Of a stretch of DNA of 64,000 nucleotides, positions 1 to 9,833 are shown piece after piece. The notes beneath the pieces are model-generated. The model was not told the origin of the DNA, did not search any database, and saw only the letters and a list, made by a program, of their open reading frames with translations. The stretch is from Methylobacterium sp. WL1 (GTDB lineage: Bacteria; Pseudomonadota; Alphaproteobacteria; Rhizobiales; Beijerinckiaceae): positions 4,195,001 to 4,259,000 of the forward strand of contig NZ_CP042823.1 of the NCBI RefSeq assembly GCF_008000895.1, given 5' to 3'. The stretch's first letter is position 1; each line of letters opens with the position of its first letter. The position numbers and the translations under genes are program-made.

Positions 1-286
1 TCGAAAGCCTGGGCAATGCCCCAACCCCCGGCGGCAGGGGCATCGTTGGGCGACGTGCCAACAGCGCGCCGCTGTCCGCCATCAACGCAGCAGGCTCACT
101 GCCATGTAGCCTACGCGGAGGATCGGCCCAGATCGTCGGCCCGGCCGCCGTTTCATTGGCGACCATGACAACCCGCACCGTGCGCTCCGGCCTCTCGTCG
201 TTGCCCGGATGTAGGACATGGGCGGCGGCGAGCAGCCCAAAGGCAGCAATCGCGGTGGTGACGAGGGTGGATCTGTAGTGTTCCAT
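1..286 (-). CDS. Hypothetical exported or membrane-anchored protein, partial
   Basis: An open frame starts at the ATG at 286-284 and runs leftwards off the window, so only the first 95 codons are present. The N-terminus (MEHYRSTLVTTAIAAFGLLA) has a basic start and a hydrophobic stretch to about residue 24, which fits a signal peptide or membrane anchor. The rest is low in recognisable motifs. No family was recognised and no strong ribosome site is visible upstream. It reads as coding because of the signal-like start and uninterrupted frame, but the evidence is modest. Confidence 0.45.
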   Translation of the reverse strand, partial: MEHYRSTLVTTAIAAFGLLAAAHVLHPGNDERPERTVRVVMVANETAAGPTIWADPPRRLHGSEPAALMADSGALLARRPTMPLPPGVGALPRLS

Positions 287-546
287 GTCGGTGGAACCGA
301 CGGCCAAGCTTGCCGTTCCGCCTGCTCTCCCGGGATAGCTAACCGTGACTTTACGGATGCCGCTCAGCCCGGCGGCGGGAACGATCCGAGCTTTCACGAA
401 GGCTTCTCGTCGGGAGCCACGAAGGGTTGACGAAGCCTCCGGGCAGCTACCATCCCGTCGAGGAACAGCTTCACGGGAGCACGATTACCCTAGTACCGCC
501 CAAGGGTCCCTAAGCACTCGGGAGGCGGGTCAACGGGAGAACGCTA

Positions 547-819
547 ATGAAGGCATCACTGCTTGTTGTTGCAGCCATTCTCGCCCTCGGAAGCACAGCC
601 TTCGCTGCTGAAAGTGGAGCTGGCGGCTCAAGCCGTTCAGGAACCGCGAACAGTACCGGCCCGAACGATGCGGGCTCAGGCTCATCCCCGGGTGCGGCCG
701 GCAGCGGCCCTTCAACTGGCGGGATGAGCCGCTCCGGCACGACGAACAGCACGGGGGCCAACGACGCTGGGTCAGGCTCGAAGCCAAACGGGACCAGCGG
801 AACGCCTGGCAACCGCTGA
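547..819 (+). CDS. Small secreted Gly/Ser/Asn-rich protein
   Basis: A 90-residue protein with a clear signal peptide (residues 1-20, ending AFA-AE). The mature part is low-complexity and contains two copies of a roughly 21-residue unit, each running SRSGT.NST..NDAGSGS. A GGGAG ribosome site lies about 9 bases before the ATG, and a hairpin follows the stop. It is probably exported to the periplasm or beyond. No enzymatic motif is present and the function is unknown; small proteins of this type are common in Methylobacterium. Confidence 0.75.
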   Translation: MKASLLVVAAILALGSTAFAAESGAGGSSRSGTANSTGPNDAGSGSSPGAAGSGPSTGGMSRSGTTNSTGANDAGSGSKPNGTSGTPGNR

Positions 820-828
820 ACGTCCCTC

Positions 829-858
829 GAATGGGGCGGCCTCACCGCCTCCCCATTC
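829..858 (+). terminator. Hairpin terminator of the small secreted protein gene
   Basis: An inverted repeat with arms GAATGGGG and CCCCATTC plus an inner CGG/CCG pair starts 10 bases after the stop codon at 819. There is no long T run, so it is a strong stem without the classical tail. Confidence 0.5.
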
Positions 859-1005
859 ACGGCTTAGCGCTTCCAATGGAGCGTGCGGTCGCATCCGCCT
901 GGTCGCGATACGGTCCTGTAGACACCGACCGTTAACCAGATTGTCCCTCGCTCGCCGCATGTCGGCGGTAGGCACTCTCGCTCCCGCAACGGCCGAGAGC
1001 AGAGC

Positions 1006-1260
1006 ATGACGCGCGCCGACCTCGACAAGCGCACCGCGCTGACCGTGTGGCCTGGCCATGGCCCAGCGCACGTCGCGCAGGGTCACGAGTTCCCAACGCT
1101 GCGCCAGGCTCTCGCGGCAGCCGCTAGAGCCATAGACGCAGAAGACGCGCAGCCCTGGATCATCACGGAGAACGGCGACATTCTCTCGCCGCGATGGATC
1201 AGGGCCAACGCTGGATCTAGGTGTTTGGTCCCGGCATTTGGTGGATCGGGCTTGACCTGA
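1006..1260 (+). CDS. Small hypothetical protein, 3' end replaced by IS481 sequence
   Basis: The first 70 residues (MTRADLDKRTALTVWPGHG...) look like a genuine small acidic protein, and a GAGAG sequence lies a few bases before the ATG. From about base 1216 the frame runs into the end of the IS481-type element, so the last 14 or so codons are IS-derived and the original C-terminus is lost. Function unknown. The natural gene probably ended only a few codons beyond the insertion point. Confidence 0.5.
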   Translation: MTRADLDKRTALTVWPGHGPAHVAQGHEFPTLRQALAAAARAIDAEDAQPWIITENGDILSPRWIRANAGSRCLVPAFGGSGLT

Positions 1261-2192
1261 AGCGGCTGGGCTCGGCGGACCATGCTTTGCAGATGGCCTC
1301 ATAGAGGGTGAGCCCACGGAAGGTCTTGAGGCGGCGTGCGAAGTTGTAGGCGCTGACGAAGTCGGCCAGGTGAGTGCGGAGTTGCGCGTGACTGTCGGAG
1401 TGGTAGCGCTTGACCGTCAGGTCCTTGATCGTGCGGTTCATTCGCTCGACCTGACCGTTGGTCCAGGGGTGACGCGGCTTGGTTAGACGATGGTCGATAT
1501 CGTTTCGGGCGCAGGCGGACTCGAAGCTGCCGGCTCGGAATGTCTCGCCGGCTGCCATCGCCTCCTTGATGATGGAAGCGGCCGAGGCGATGTTGCCGGG
1601 CGTGGTGAAGTGGGCGCCGTTGTCGGCGAGCACCGTGTGCGCCTTGTAAGGCACGGCCTCAATAAGATGGCGGAGAAAGTCGCCTGCGACCCGCCGCGTT
1701 GCCTTCTCATGGAGTTCGACGAAGGCGAACTTGGTCGTGCGATCGATGGCGACGAATAGGTAGAGCCGACCCTCGGCCGTGTGTATTTCAGCCAGATCGA
1801 TGTGGAAGTAGCCGAGAGGGTAGGCCTTGAAGCGCGACCGCTTGGGCTTGTCGCCGTCGACCTCCAGCAATCGGCTGATACCGTGGCGTTGCAGGCAGCG
1901 GTACAGGGACGAGCGGGTCAGGTGCGGGATCGTGGCCTTCAGCGCGTAGAGGCAGTCTTCGAGCGGCAGAAGCGTGTGACGGGGAAAGGCGACAACGACC
2001 GCTTCGTCCTCGGGTGACAGCACCGTCGAACGCGGATCCTTCGGCCCCGTGCGCTGGTCGGCGACCGAGGTTCGCTGCCTCCACTTAGCGACCGTCTTTG
2101 GGTTGATCCCGTAGCGCTTCGAGAGCGCCCTCAGGCTCGCTTGACTATGCTGGATCGTTCGACGGATCGCCTCCGTCGTCGTGGCGCTGCCG
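1217..2192 (-). pseudogene. IS481-family transposase, 5' end lost
   Basis: The frame reads a helix-turn-helix (ALSKRYGINPKTVAKW, about 2080-2150) followed by a complete integrase-type DDE domain: the DLAEI, DNGAHF and GQVERMN segments carry the three acidic residues. It ends in the typical QMPGPNT tail. The frame stays open up to 2192, where the inverted repeat of the IS256 element begins. The first 10 or so codons and the start are therefore missing. An internal ATG at 2023 could give a 268-residue protein without the HTH, which is unlikely to be active. No left inverted repeat was identified. Confidence 0.8.
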
Positions 2193-3511
2193 GGGACTGT
2201 CAGGAATTTCGTGTGCGGGCGGCGTGTTGAACATCAGGCCGCCATGGCCCGGGTGAAGCGCTCGCCGAAGATGACGGCGAACTGCGCCTTGGCCATGACC
2301 CACTCACGCGGGCCCATCTTCCACGCCTTCTCGAAGCGGTTCAAGACCAGGTAGAGCAGCTTCAGCGCGGCCTCGTCGGTCGGGAAGTGACCGCGGGCGC
2401 GCACGGCCCGGCGCAGGGTGGCGTTCAGAGCCTCGATGGCGTTCGTCGTGTACAGGATCCGGCGAACCTCGCCCGGGAACGCGTAGAACGGGATCACCTC
2501 GCCCCAGGCCCGTCGCCAGCTCTGGGCGATGGCCGGGTAGCGCTTGCCCCACTCGCCCGCCTCGAAGGCCGCCAAGGCCGCCTCGCCAGCTGTGGCATCG
2601 AGCGCGCGGTAGATGTCCTTCAGCGCGGCCGCCACGAGCTTGCGGTCCTTGTAGGAGACGAAGTCGAGGCTGTGGCGCAGCAGGTGAACGATGCAGGTTT
2701 GGACCATCGCCTCGGGGAACACCGCCCGGATTGCATCGGGGAAGCCCTTCAGGCCATCGACCACGGCCAGGAGCACGTCCTCGACGCCGCGGTTCCTGAG
2801 CTCGTTCATGACCCGTAGCCAGAACTTGGCGCCCTCGTTCTGCTCCAGCCACAGGCCGAGGATCTCCTTGGAGCCGTCGGCGCGCACGCCCAGCGCGATG
2901 TGGACGGCCTTGTTCCGAACGACGCCCTCGTCGCGCACCTTGATCCGCAGGGCGTCGAAGAACACGATCGGGTAGACCGGCTCCAGCGGCCGGGCCTGCC
3001 AGGCGGCGACCTCCTCCAGGACCGCGTCGGTCACCGCGCTGATCAGGTCGGGCGAGACCTCGATGCCGTAGAGCTCGCGCAGGTGGGAGACGATCTCCCG
3101 GGTGCTCATGCCGCGGGCGTACATCGACACGATCTTGTCGTCGAAGCCGGGAAAGCGGCGCTGATACCGGGCGATCAGTTGCGGATCGAACGTCGCCTGC
3201 CGGTCGCGCGGGATCGCCAGCTCGATCCGGCCAGTCTCGGTCGTGACTGTCTTGCGGCCATAGCCGTTGCGCGTGTTGCCAGCATCCTCGCCCGCCAGAT
3301 GGTGGTCCATCTCGGCGTTGAGCGCTCGCTCGGCCAGGGCTTTCTTCAGCTCGTTCAGCAGGCCGTCGGCCTCGAAGGCCGTCTTGGGATCGGCCCCGGC
3401 CAGAAGCTGATCCAGGAGCGTGTCAGGAATACGGGGTGCTTTGCGTCGTGCCATCGGGAACCTCCATCGGATCCACTATGGCCGCCCGCACACGAAATTC
3501 CTGACAGTCCC
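2193..3511. mobile_element. Complete IS256-family insertion sequence
   Basis: The element is bounded by perfect 31-bp inverted repeats at 2193-2223 and 3481-3511, each beginning GGGACTGTCAGGAATTTCGT. It carries one transposase gene on the minus strand. IS256 elements normally make 8-9 bp target duplications, but the 8 bases on each side (CGCTGCCG and GACGGGGC) differ. The left flank is IS481 sequence and the right flank is the middle of an IS3 orfB. The copy therefore marks a rearrangement or adjacent deletion, not a simple insertion. Confidence 0.9.
2234..3454 (-). CDS. IS256-family transposase
   Basis: A full-length 406-residue transposase of the mutator type. The three catalytic acids are visible: Asp in FFDALRIK (about residue 168), Asp in VVDGLKGFP (about 235) and Glu in TTNAIEALN (about 340). 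The N-terminal part carries the NTRNGYG motif found in the family. There is no frameshift or stop, so the element is likely active. Confidence 0.95.
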   Translation of the reverse strand: MARRKAPRIPDTLLDQLLAGADPKTAFEADGLLNELKKALAERALNAEMDHHLAGEDAGNTRNGYGRKTVTTETGRIELAIPRDRQATFDPQLIARYQRRFPGFDDKIVSMYARGMSTREIVSHLRELYGIEVSPDLISAVTDAVLEEVAAWQARPLEPVYPIVFFDALRIKVRDEGVVRNKAVHIALGVRADGSKEILGLWLEQNEGAKFWLRVMNELRNRGVEDVLLAVVDGLKGFPDAIRAVFPEAMVQTCIVHLLRHSLDFVSYKDRKLVAAALKDIYRALDATAGEAALAAFEAGEWGKRYPAIAQSWRRAWGEVIPFYAFPGEVRRILYTTNAIEALNATLRRAVRARGHFPTDEAALKLLYLVLNRFEKAWKMGPREWVMAKAQFAVIFGERFTRAMAA

Positions 3512-4045
3512 GACGGGGCGCGCGCACATGATGGACGCAAGATCCGGATGCTCGACGTCGTCGACGAGTTCACGCATGAATGCCTGGCGATCCGAGTCGC
3601 CCGCAAGCTGAAGGCAACCGATATCATCGACGTGCTCTCGGACCTGTTCATCCTCCGTGGCGTACCTAGCCATATCCGTTCGGATAACGTCCCGGAGTTC
3701 GTTGCGAAGATCGTACAATCTTGGATCACCGGCGTCGGCAGCAAAACCGCCTACATCACTCCGGGCTCACCGCGGGAGAATGGCTACGTCGAAAGCTTCA
3801 ACGTGCGGCTTCGCGATGAACTGCTCAACGGCGAGATCTTATACACACTCAGGGAGGCGCGGATCGTCATCGAAAATTGGAGATGTCATTACAACACCGT
3901 GCACCCCCACGCCTCACTGGGATACCAGCCGCCTGCACCGGAAGTGTTCATGTCCAGCCTTCTCCGCTTGGCCGGCCGCGCTCGCCCGACCCGCTCCGCC
4001 GGCCAAACTACCCGTGGTGGAGCGGCCTACCGCGCACTAACTTGA
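3512..4045 (+). pseudogene. IS3-family orfB, C-terminal remnant
   Basis: From base 3527 the frame reads the second half of an IS3 integrase domain (MLDVVDEFTHE, LSDLF, GSPRENGYVESFN, LGYQPP). Its upstream half is missing because the IS256 element abuts it directly. The DNGPEF motif has decayed to DNVPEF. The remnant resembles the intact orfB at 19831-20730 throughout. It is inactive. The right-hand end has diverged beyond LGYQPPAPEV and no terminal repeat is recognisable. Confidence 0.85.
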
Positions 4046-4271
4046 ACCTTGGAGCATCCTGTGGGGGCCGATCACGCTCACTGGCGACCTCACATGAAAG
4101 CTTCTTCGCGATCGAAGTACCGCCGCCGATTGATCACCTTGAACGTAGAATAAATATAAACTGATGCTACGCTCTAACGTGTAGCTTTTATGTTCTTGCC
4201 AAATGGCGTGTCGCCACGATACGCGATGACGTTGCTTAATTGCTCCGGCGATTTGTCGCTGGCAGAGGTCG

Positions 4272-4817
4272 ATGGCTGTCGTCACTCCTTCGCGCGAGGC
4301 GCGCGCAAGTCATTTAGCGAGACTTTATCGTACCCATTGTAAAGCCTTGCTGCGCTTTCTGGGTCGGAAGGTCGGCCAAAACGATGCGTCGGATTTGGCG
4401 CACGAGGCATTCCTCCGGATCGCACATTCGGGACATAGCCAGACACGTCTCCACAACGAGCGCGCCTTCCTGTTTCAGATCGCAGCGAACCTGGTCCTCG
4501 ACCACAAGCGTGCGCAGTTGCGCCATTCTCGCATCCTCACGGCCATTGAGATAGACGAGCTCTTGATGGTTGCCGACGAGACGCCGGGCCCGGAGCAGTT
4601 CGCTCAGTCGCGTGGTGAGGTGCAGGCTCTCGACGCGGCACTGCACGAATTGCCTCTCCGGCGCGCCGAGGCCTTCCGGCTCAGCCGGATCGAAGGTCTA
4701 AGTCACGCATCCATCGCCGCCCGTCTTGGCGTATCGCTCCGCACCGTGGAGGCAGAGGTCAGGATGGCTCTCGATCATTGTGCCGACCGTCTGCGATCCG
4801 GACGATCGCCGGATTGA
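4272..4817 (+). CDS. ECF RNA polymerase sigma factor, FecI type
   Basis: This 181-residue protein has the two-domain ECF layout. Region 2 covers residues 15-85 (LYRTHCKALLRFL, ASDLAHEAFLRI). Region 4 covers about 120-175, with the helix-turn-helix SHASIAARLGVSLRTVEAEV. It is followed 90 bases later by a FecR-type regulator and then a TonB-dependent receptor. This is the standard cell-surface signalling order, in which the sigma factor transcribes the receptor gene when the receptor is loaded. The AT-rich stretch 4140-4200 probably contains its promoter; no iron box was recognised with confidence. Confidence 0.92.
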   Translation: MAVVTPSREARASHLARLYRTHCKALLRFLGRKVGQNDASDLAHEAFLRIAHSGHSQTRLHNERAFLFQIAANLVLDHKRAQLRHSRILTAIEIDELLMVADETPGPEQFAQSRGEVQALDAALHELPLRRAEAFRLSRIEGLSHASIAARLGVSLRTVEAEVRMALDHCADRLRSGRSPD

Positions 4818-4907
4818 TCGCGGCATCCTCCTGATGACAATGGTCCCCGGCATGGAATGCCCTTCAGGAGATCGCTTGAAACGCTCGCGGCAAACGGCGA
4901 GAGACGA

Positions 4908-5918
4908 ATGAGCGCGCCGGATGATCATGGCGGACCGTCCGCCGACAGGGACCGATGCATCGCGCAGGACGCGCGCGCCTGGGTGGTTCGCCTGACGTCA
5001 GGCACCGCGACGCAGGACGACGCACAGGCGCTTGCCGCCTGGCGCTCCGATCCGGAGCAGGACGCCGCCTTCCGGGCTGCAGCAGGACTCTGGAAGCAGG
5101 CGGGCCACGCCCTTGCCGGCCCAGCGCGCGCGCCTGCCAGCCGCGGTGACCTGCTGGCGATGACCCGGCGCCGCATGCTCCGCCGGGTGGCCGCGGGAGG
5201 CATCGCATCGGCCTCGATCGCCGCCGGCGCGACGCTCGCGTTGCGATGGCCGGTGCTGAATGCGGCCTATCGGACAGGAACCGGTGAGATCCGAACGGTG
5301 GTCCTGTCGGGCGGCATCCGCATCGAGCTGGATGCCGAAACCGCCCTGGACGCCCGCCTCGACGACGAGGGACACGACATGGCCCTGCAGGCGGGCTCGG
5401 TCGCTGTCACGGTCCCGGCCAGCGGTGCGGCGCTCATCCTGGGCGCAGGCCGGGGGCGCCTCGTCACCGAGCTGGGTCGGCCCGCGGAGTTCATCGTGCG
5501 CTGCAGGCCGAGCGAAGGCCTCTCCGGTTGGGTCGGCGCCCTGGACGCCGACATGTCCTGCCTGTCCGGCGCCGTCACGGTCGTTCCCGCCGCGGGAGCG
5601 CCGACGACGCGCCTCATGGCGGGACAGGAGATCAGGATCGGGCCGGATGCGCGCGGCGTTCACCTCATCGACGTCGCCCATGTGGCGGCATGGCGGCGTG
5701 GCCTTCTCGTCTTCCGCGACACGCCCCTGTCGGAGGTCGTGGACGATCTCAACCGATACCGCCCCGGTCGGATCGTCCTGGCCGGTTCGGCGGCCGCCGC
5801 GAGACGCGTGACAGGAATTTTTCATCTGGCACGTCCGGAAGAGGCCCTCAGCAGCATCCGCACCGCGCTCGCCCTCTCGGAGGTGCGGCTCGGCGACCGG
5901 CTCGTCATTCTCCGCTGA
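4908..5918 (+). CDS. FecR-type anti-sigma regulator
   Basis: A 336-residue inner-membrane regulator. Residues 10-65 form the cytoplasmic sigma-binding DUF4880 domain (AWVVRLTSGTATQDD, AAWRSDPEQDAAF). A single membrane segment covers roughly 100-122. The FecR periplasmic domain follows, and the C-terminal DUF4974 domain (SEVVDDLNRY, GIFHL) contacts the receptor's signalling domain. The start at 4908 (MSAPDDHG) was preferred to the upstream ATG at 4857 because the latter adds a poor, non-homologous leader. It should hold the adjacent sigma factor in check and relay the signal from the receptor. Confidence 0.9.
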   Translation: MSAPDDHGGPSADRDRCIAQDARAWVVRLTSGTATQDDAQALAAWRSDPEQDAAFRAAAGLWKQAGHALAGPARAPASRGDLLAMTRRRMLRRVAAGGIASASIAAGATLALRWPVLNAAYRTGTGEIRTVVLSGGIRIELDAETALDARLDDEGHDMALQAGSVAVTVPASGAALILGAGRGRLVTELGRPAEFIVRCRPSEGLSGWVGALDADMSCLSGAVTVVPAAGAPTTRLMAGQEIRIGPDARGVHLIDVAHVAAWRRGLLVFRDTPLSEVVDDLNRYRPGRIVLAGSAAAARRVTGIFHLARPEEALSSIRTALALSEVRLGDRLVILR

Positions 5919-6002
5919 GGTCGGCGAGGCCGGCGCGGGAGCCATTGGGTTTTTTTGCGGGCTCGTCACCCGGGGCACGTCTGAAGAGTCAGGCGGGCGA
6001 TC

Positions 6003-8594
6003 ATGACCCGCCGGGCCGCGGTTGCAAACCGCGCGGGGACGGTGGGGCGAATGACGGTTCAAGAACGCGGGGCGAACCGGACGGGGAATGGCTGTCGCAT
6101 GGTCATCGGATTGAGTGGTGTCGCGGCGTTGGTGCTCGCCATTCCGACGCCGACCTCGGCAGCCATCGACCATGCGGCGCGGGACGGGACGGCCATCGGC
6201 GCGCGGATCACCCGCATTGCCGCAATCGTCGCGGACGCGGACGCGGACGAGACCCTGGATTTCGCCATCGCGGCTCAGCCCCTGGACGAGGCCCTGGCGG
6301 CCTACGGAGCGATCAGCGGCGTCCAGTTGATCTACGACAGTCACGCGACTCGCCGGCTCCGCGCGACACCGATCACCGGACGCTACGACCGGGTGGAAGC
6401 GCTCCGCCGATTGCTCGCGGGTACGGGGCTGGTGCCGCAATTCACGGCGCAGCGCTCGGCGACCCTCGTGGGCATCGTCGCCGAGGTCGAGCCCGCCGGC
6501 ATCCAGGACGGCGGCGTCGTCTTGGATGCGCTGGAGGTGACCAGCGAAACCGCCGTCGGACCCACACATGGCTACGTCGCCCGCGGCAGCACGACCGCGA
6601 CCAAGACCGGCACGTCGCTTCTCGAAACGCCCCAGGCGGTCAACGTCATCGGCCGAAAGGAGATCGAGGATCGGCAGGCGCAGAGCGTCAGCCAAGCGCT
6701 TCTCTACACGCCGGGGGTTCTCACCCAGTACGGCACGGACGTGCGCTACGATTGGCTCTACGTCCGCGGCTTCGTGCCCGGGCGCTACCTCGACGGGTTG
6801 CGCCTGCCGTTCGGTGCTCGCGGATACTCGCAGCCGCGCATCGAATCCTACGGCCTGGAGCGCATCGAATTGCTGAAGGGCCCGGCCTCGGGGCTCTACG
6901 GGCAGAACTCGCCGGGCGGTCTGCTCAACCTCGTCAGCAAGCGGCCGAGCGCGGTTCCCGTGCGTGAGATCCAGCTCCAGACCGGCAGCTTCGGACGCGC
7001 ACAGGCCGCATTCGATCTGTCGGGTCCGATCGATCCGGACGGCAGAATCCTGTACCGGCTCACCGGCCTCGCGCGCACCACCGGCACCCAGGTCGACGAT
7101 CTGGAGGAGGATCGGGTCTTCATCGCACCGAGCGTCACGTTCCGGCCGGATTCCGACACGTCGCTCACGATTCTCTCGCAATACCTGCACATCGATTCGC
7201 CCGGAGGCGGCGCGCCACAAGGCCTGCCGACGCTCGGCACCCTGTACACGAACCCGCGCGGGCGCATTCCGACCAGCCGGTTCATCGGTGAGCCGAACTA
7301 CGATCGCTTCAAGCTCGACCAGGGCTTCATCGGCTACACCTTCGAACATCGGTCCAACGACGTCTGGACCGTGCGCCAGAACCTGCGCTTCGCCCATGTC
7401 GAAGCCGACACCCAGCGGGTTCAGGCCATCGGGCTCGGGGCCGACGGCCGCACGCTCTCCCGCTACGCCTGGGCCTTCCCAGAGCACTCGAACCTGTTCA
7501 ACGTCGACAATCAGGCGGAGGCGCGCTTCTCCACCGGGCCCTTCGACCATACCCTGCTCCTCGGCGCCGATTACCTGCGCGAAGATGCGCGCTACGACGA
7601 ATCGCAATTGCGGGTCGTCCCCTCGGTCAACATCTTCGCGCCGGTCTACGCGGGTACGGTCACCCGGCCGCCGCTGGGCACGCGGATCACGCAAGGCCGC
7701 AACCAAGTCGGCCTCTACACGCAGGACGAGATCCGCTTCGGCGGCTTCAGCCTCACGCTGAGCGGGCGGCAGGACTGGGCCGACGCCGTCACCCGCACCC
7801 GGACGGCAGCGACCGGTGCATTGGCGCGGGTGAAGCAGGACGATGCCGCCTTCACCGGTCGGGTCGGACTGAGCTATCTCTTCGACGGCGGCTTCGCCCC
7901 CTATGTGAGCTACGCGACCTCGTTCCAGCCGACCTCCGGCACGAACCGGCACGGCTCACCGTTCGCGCCCACCACCGGGGATCAGATCGAGGGCGGCATC
8001 AAGGTGCAGCCGACAGGAACGAACCTCCTGCTGACCGGGGCGGTCTTCGACCTGAGGCAGCAGAACGTGCTGACGCCGGATGCCATCGACTTCCGCTTCA
8101 ATACCCAGGCCGGCGCGGCACGGGTCCGCGGGCTGGAACTCGAGGCCAAGGCGAGCCTGACCGACAGTCTCGACCTCGTCGCCTCCTATGCGGCCATGAC
8201 CAGTCGATTCACCAAGGCGAACGCCGATGCGACGGGAGCCAGCATCGTCGGGAACGAACTGCCGTTCGTTCCGCGCCATCAGGCGTCCGTCTGGCTCGAC
8301 TATACGATCCGGACGGGCGACTGGGCGGGCCTCGGCCTGGGAGCGGGCGTTCGCTACATCGGTGTTTCGGTGGGCGACAACGCCAATCTCTATCGGACAC
8401 CGGTCGTCACGCTCGTCGACGCGGCCTTGCGGTATGATTTCGGGTATCGCTACCCCGCCCTGAAGGGCATCGATCTCGCGCTCAACGCGACGAATCTCTT
8501 CGACAAAACCTACGTGACGACGTGCATCGCTGCCACCGGGTGTTTCTACGGTAATAGGCAGACGATCCTCGCGACGCTGCGCTATCGTTGGTGA
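6003..8594 (+). CDS. TonB-dependent siderophore receptor with signalling domain
   Basis: An 863-residue outer-membrane receptor. After a signal peptide (hydrophobic core VIGLSGVAALVLAIP, residues 34-48), an STN signalling domain spans about 78-150. A TonB-box-like LEVTSE precedes the plug domain (TPQAVNVIG, YTPGVLTQYG, ELLKGPASGLYGQ). The remainder is a 22-strand barrel ending in the aromatic RYRW. The STN domain marks it as a transducer for the FecI/FecR pair just upstream. Plug sequences resemble ferrichrome/hydroxamate receptors, but the ligand cannot be fixed. ATGs at 6051 and 6099 are alternative starts that still keep the signal peptide. Confidence 0.92.
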   Translation: MTRRAAVANRAGTVGRMTVQERGANRTGNGCRMVIGLSGVAALVLAIPTPTSAAIDHAARDGTAIGARITRIAAIVADADADETLDFAIAAQPLDEALAAYGAISGVQLIYDSHATRRLRATPITGRYDRVEALRRLLAGTGLVPQFTAQRSATLVGIVAEVEPAGIQDGGVVLDALEVTSETAVGPTHGYVARGSTTATKTGTSLLETPQAVNVIGRKEIEDRQAQSVSQALLYTPGVLTQYGTDVRYDWLYVRGFVPGRYLDGLRLPFGARGYSQPRIESYGLERIELLKGPASGLYGQNSPGGLLNLVSKRPSAVPVREIQLQTGSFGRAQAAFDLSGPIDPDGRILYRLTGLARTTGTQVDDLEEDRVFIAPSVTFRPDSDTSLTILSQYLHIDSPGGGAPQGLPTLGTLYTNPRGRIPTSRFIGEPNYDRFKLDQGFIGYTFEHRSNDVWTVRQNLRFAHVEADTQRVQAIGLGADGRTLSRYAWAFPEHSNLFNVDNQAEARFSTGPFDHTLLLGADYLREDARYDESQLRVVPSVNIFAPVYAGTVTRPPLGTRITQGRNQVGLYTQDEIRFGGFSLTLSGRQDWADAVTRTRTAATGALARVKQDDAAFTGRVGLSYLFDGGFAPYVSYATSFQPTSGTNRHGSPFAPTTGDQIEGGIKVQPTGTNLLLTGAVFDLRQQNVLTPDAIDFRFNTQAGAARVRGLELEAKASLTDSLDLVASYAAMTSRFTKANADATGASIVGNELPFVPRHQASVWLDYTIRTGDWAGLGLGAGVRYIGVSVGDNANLYRTPVVTLVDAALRYDFGYRYPALKGIDLALNATNLFDKTYVTTCIAATGCFYGNRQTILATLRYRW

Positions 8595-8731
8595 CGGTCA
8601 GGAACATCGGCCGAAGAGCCCCGGCGGATCGTTAACTCTTTGGGGACGGTTCTTGACCCTGACCCACCAAACTGGTCCGCGCTGAGCGCAAGTTTTTCGG
8701 GCATCCTGAACCCTGAAGGAGGGTGGATGCC

Positions 8732-8998
8732 ATGCCTCGCAAACGCTTCACGAACGAACAGATCGCCTTCGCCCTGCGGCAGGCGGAGAATGGTGCGACG
8801 GTGGATGAGGTCTGCCGGAAGATGGGCGTGTCCGAGCCGACGTTCTACCGCTGGAAGAAGCAGTTCGTCGGCATGGGCGTGCCGGAGATCCGCCGGCTCA
8901 AGCAATTAGAGGACGAGAACAGTAAGCTGAAGAGGCTGGTCGCCGATCTGACGCTGGACCGCTCCATGTTGCAGGATGTGCTCAAGCGAAAGTGGTGA
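8732..8998 (+). CDS. IS3-family transposase OrfA
   Basis: An 88-residue basic protein starting MPRKRFTNEQIAFALRQAE, with a helix-turn-helix (ATVDEVCRKMGVSEPTFYRW) followed by a leucine-zipper-like helix (LKQLEDENSKLKRLVADL). An AGGAGG sequence lies 9 bases before the ATG at 8732, which is preferred to the GTG at 8723. It overlaps the start of orfB by a few bases, as in IS407-type elements. Confidence 0.85.
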   Translation: MPRKRFTNEQIAFALRQAENGATVDEVCRKMGVSEPTFYRWKKQFVGMGVPEIRRLKQLEDENSKLKRLVADLTLDRSMLQDVLKRKW

Positions 8999-9833
8999 GG
9001 CCCGCCGCTCGCCGTGAGGTCGCCGGCCACCTGCAGGTGGCCTACGACATCAGCGAGCGTCGGGCCTGCCAGGCCACCGGCTTCGGCCGTTCGTCGCAGC
9101 GCTACAGGAAGCGCTCGGACCCTCAAGTAGCGCTGCGCATGCGGCTGAAGGAGTTGGCCGCCGCGCGGGTGCGCTACGGCTACCGACGGCTGCACATCCT
9201 GTTGCGACGGGAGGGCTGGAAGGTGAACCACAAGCGCACCTACCGGATCTACCGCGACGAGGGGCTGTCGATCCGGCCCAAACTGCCCAAGCGTAAGCGG
9301 GCTTGGCGCTGTCGCCAGGGGCGACTGGCAATCGGTGGACCCAACGAGGTCTGGGCGATGGACTTCATGTCCGACCGCCTGTTCGACGGGCGTCCGTTCC
9401 GGATCCTGACGGTCGTCGATTGCCACACGCGAGAGGCGCTCTCACTCACGCCAAGAGCCAACTTCCGCGCCTTCCAGGTGACCGAGGCTCGGGACGCCTT
9501 GGTCAAGCTGAGGGGACGGGCCAGAGCTTGCGGGTCGACAATGGACCGGAGTTCGCCGGGCGCATGCTCGACCAGTGGGCCTACCTGAACGGGGTCGAGA
9601 TCGAGTTCTCCCGACCGGGCAAGCCGACCGACAACGCCTACATCGAGTCGTTCAACGGCCGCCTCCGAGTGGAGTGCCTGAACGCCTCGTGGTTCCTGTC
9701 ACTGGCCGATGCCCGCGAGCGCATCGAGGACTGGAGGTGCCACTACAACGAAGATCGACCCCACACGGCCCTGGGCGGCTTGACGCCCCGAGCCTTCGCC
9801 AACCAAGCTGTCACAGCCCGAGAACCTGCATAG
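8992..9833 (+). pseudogene. IS3-family transposase OrfB, frameshifted
   Basis: The first frame (8992 to about 9520) reads the HTH_21 region (VRYGYRRLHILLRREGW) and the first catalytic Asp in WAMDFMSDRLF. At about 9515-9525 the coding frame changes. The second frame continues SLRVDNGPEF, NAYIESFNGRLR and LGGLTP to 9833. The catalytic residues are thus split between frames and the element should be immobile, unless the shift is a sequencing error. Confidence 0.85.

Noticed and set aside
2900..4045. A 381-codon plus-strand frame
   Set aside because: Its first half is antisense to the IS256 transposase and crosses the IS end; only the part after about 3527 is real, as an IS3 remnant.
4998..7952. 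A 984-codon minus-strand open frame opposite fecR and the TonB receptor
   Set aside because: It is an antisense shadow produced by high GC and the codon bias of the plus-strand genes, which have clear families, domains and starts.
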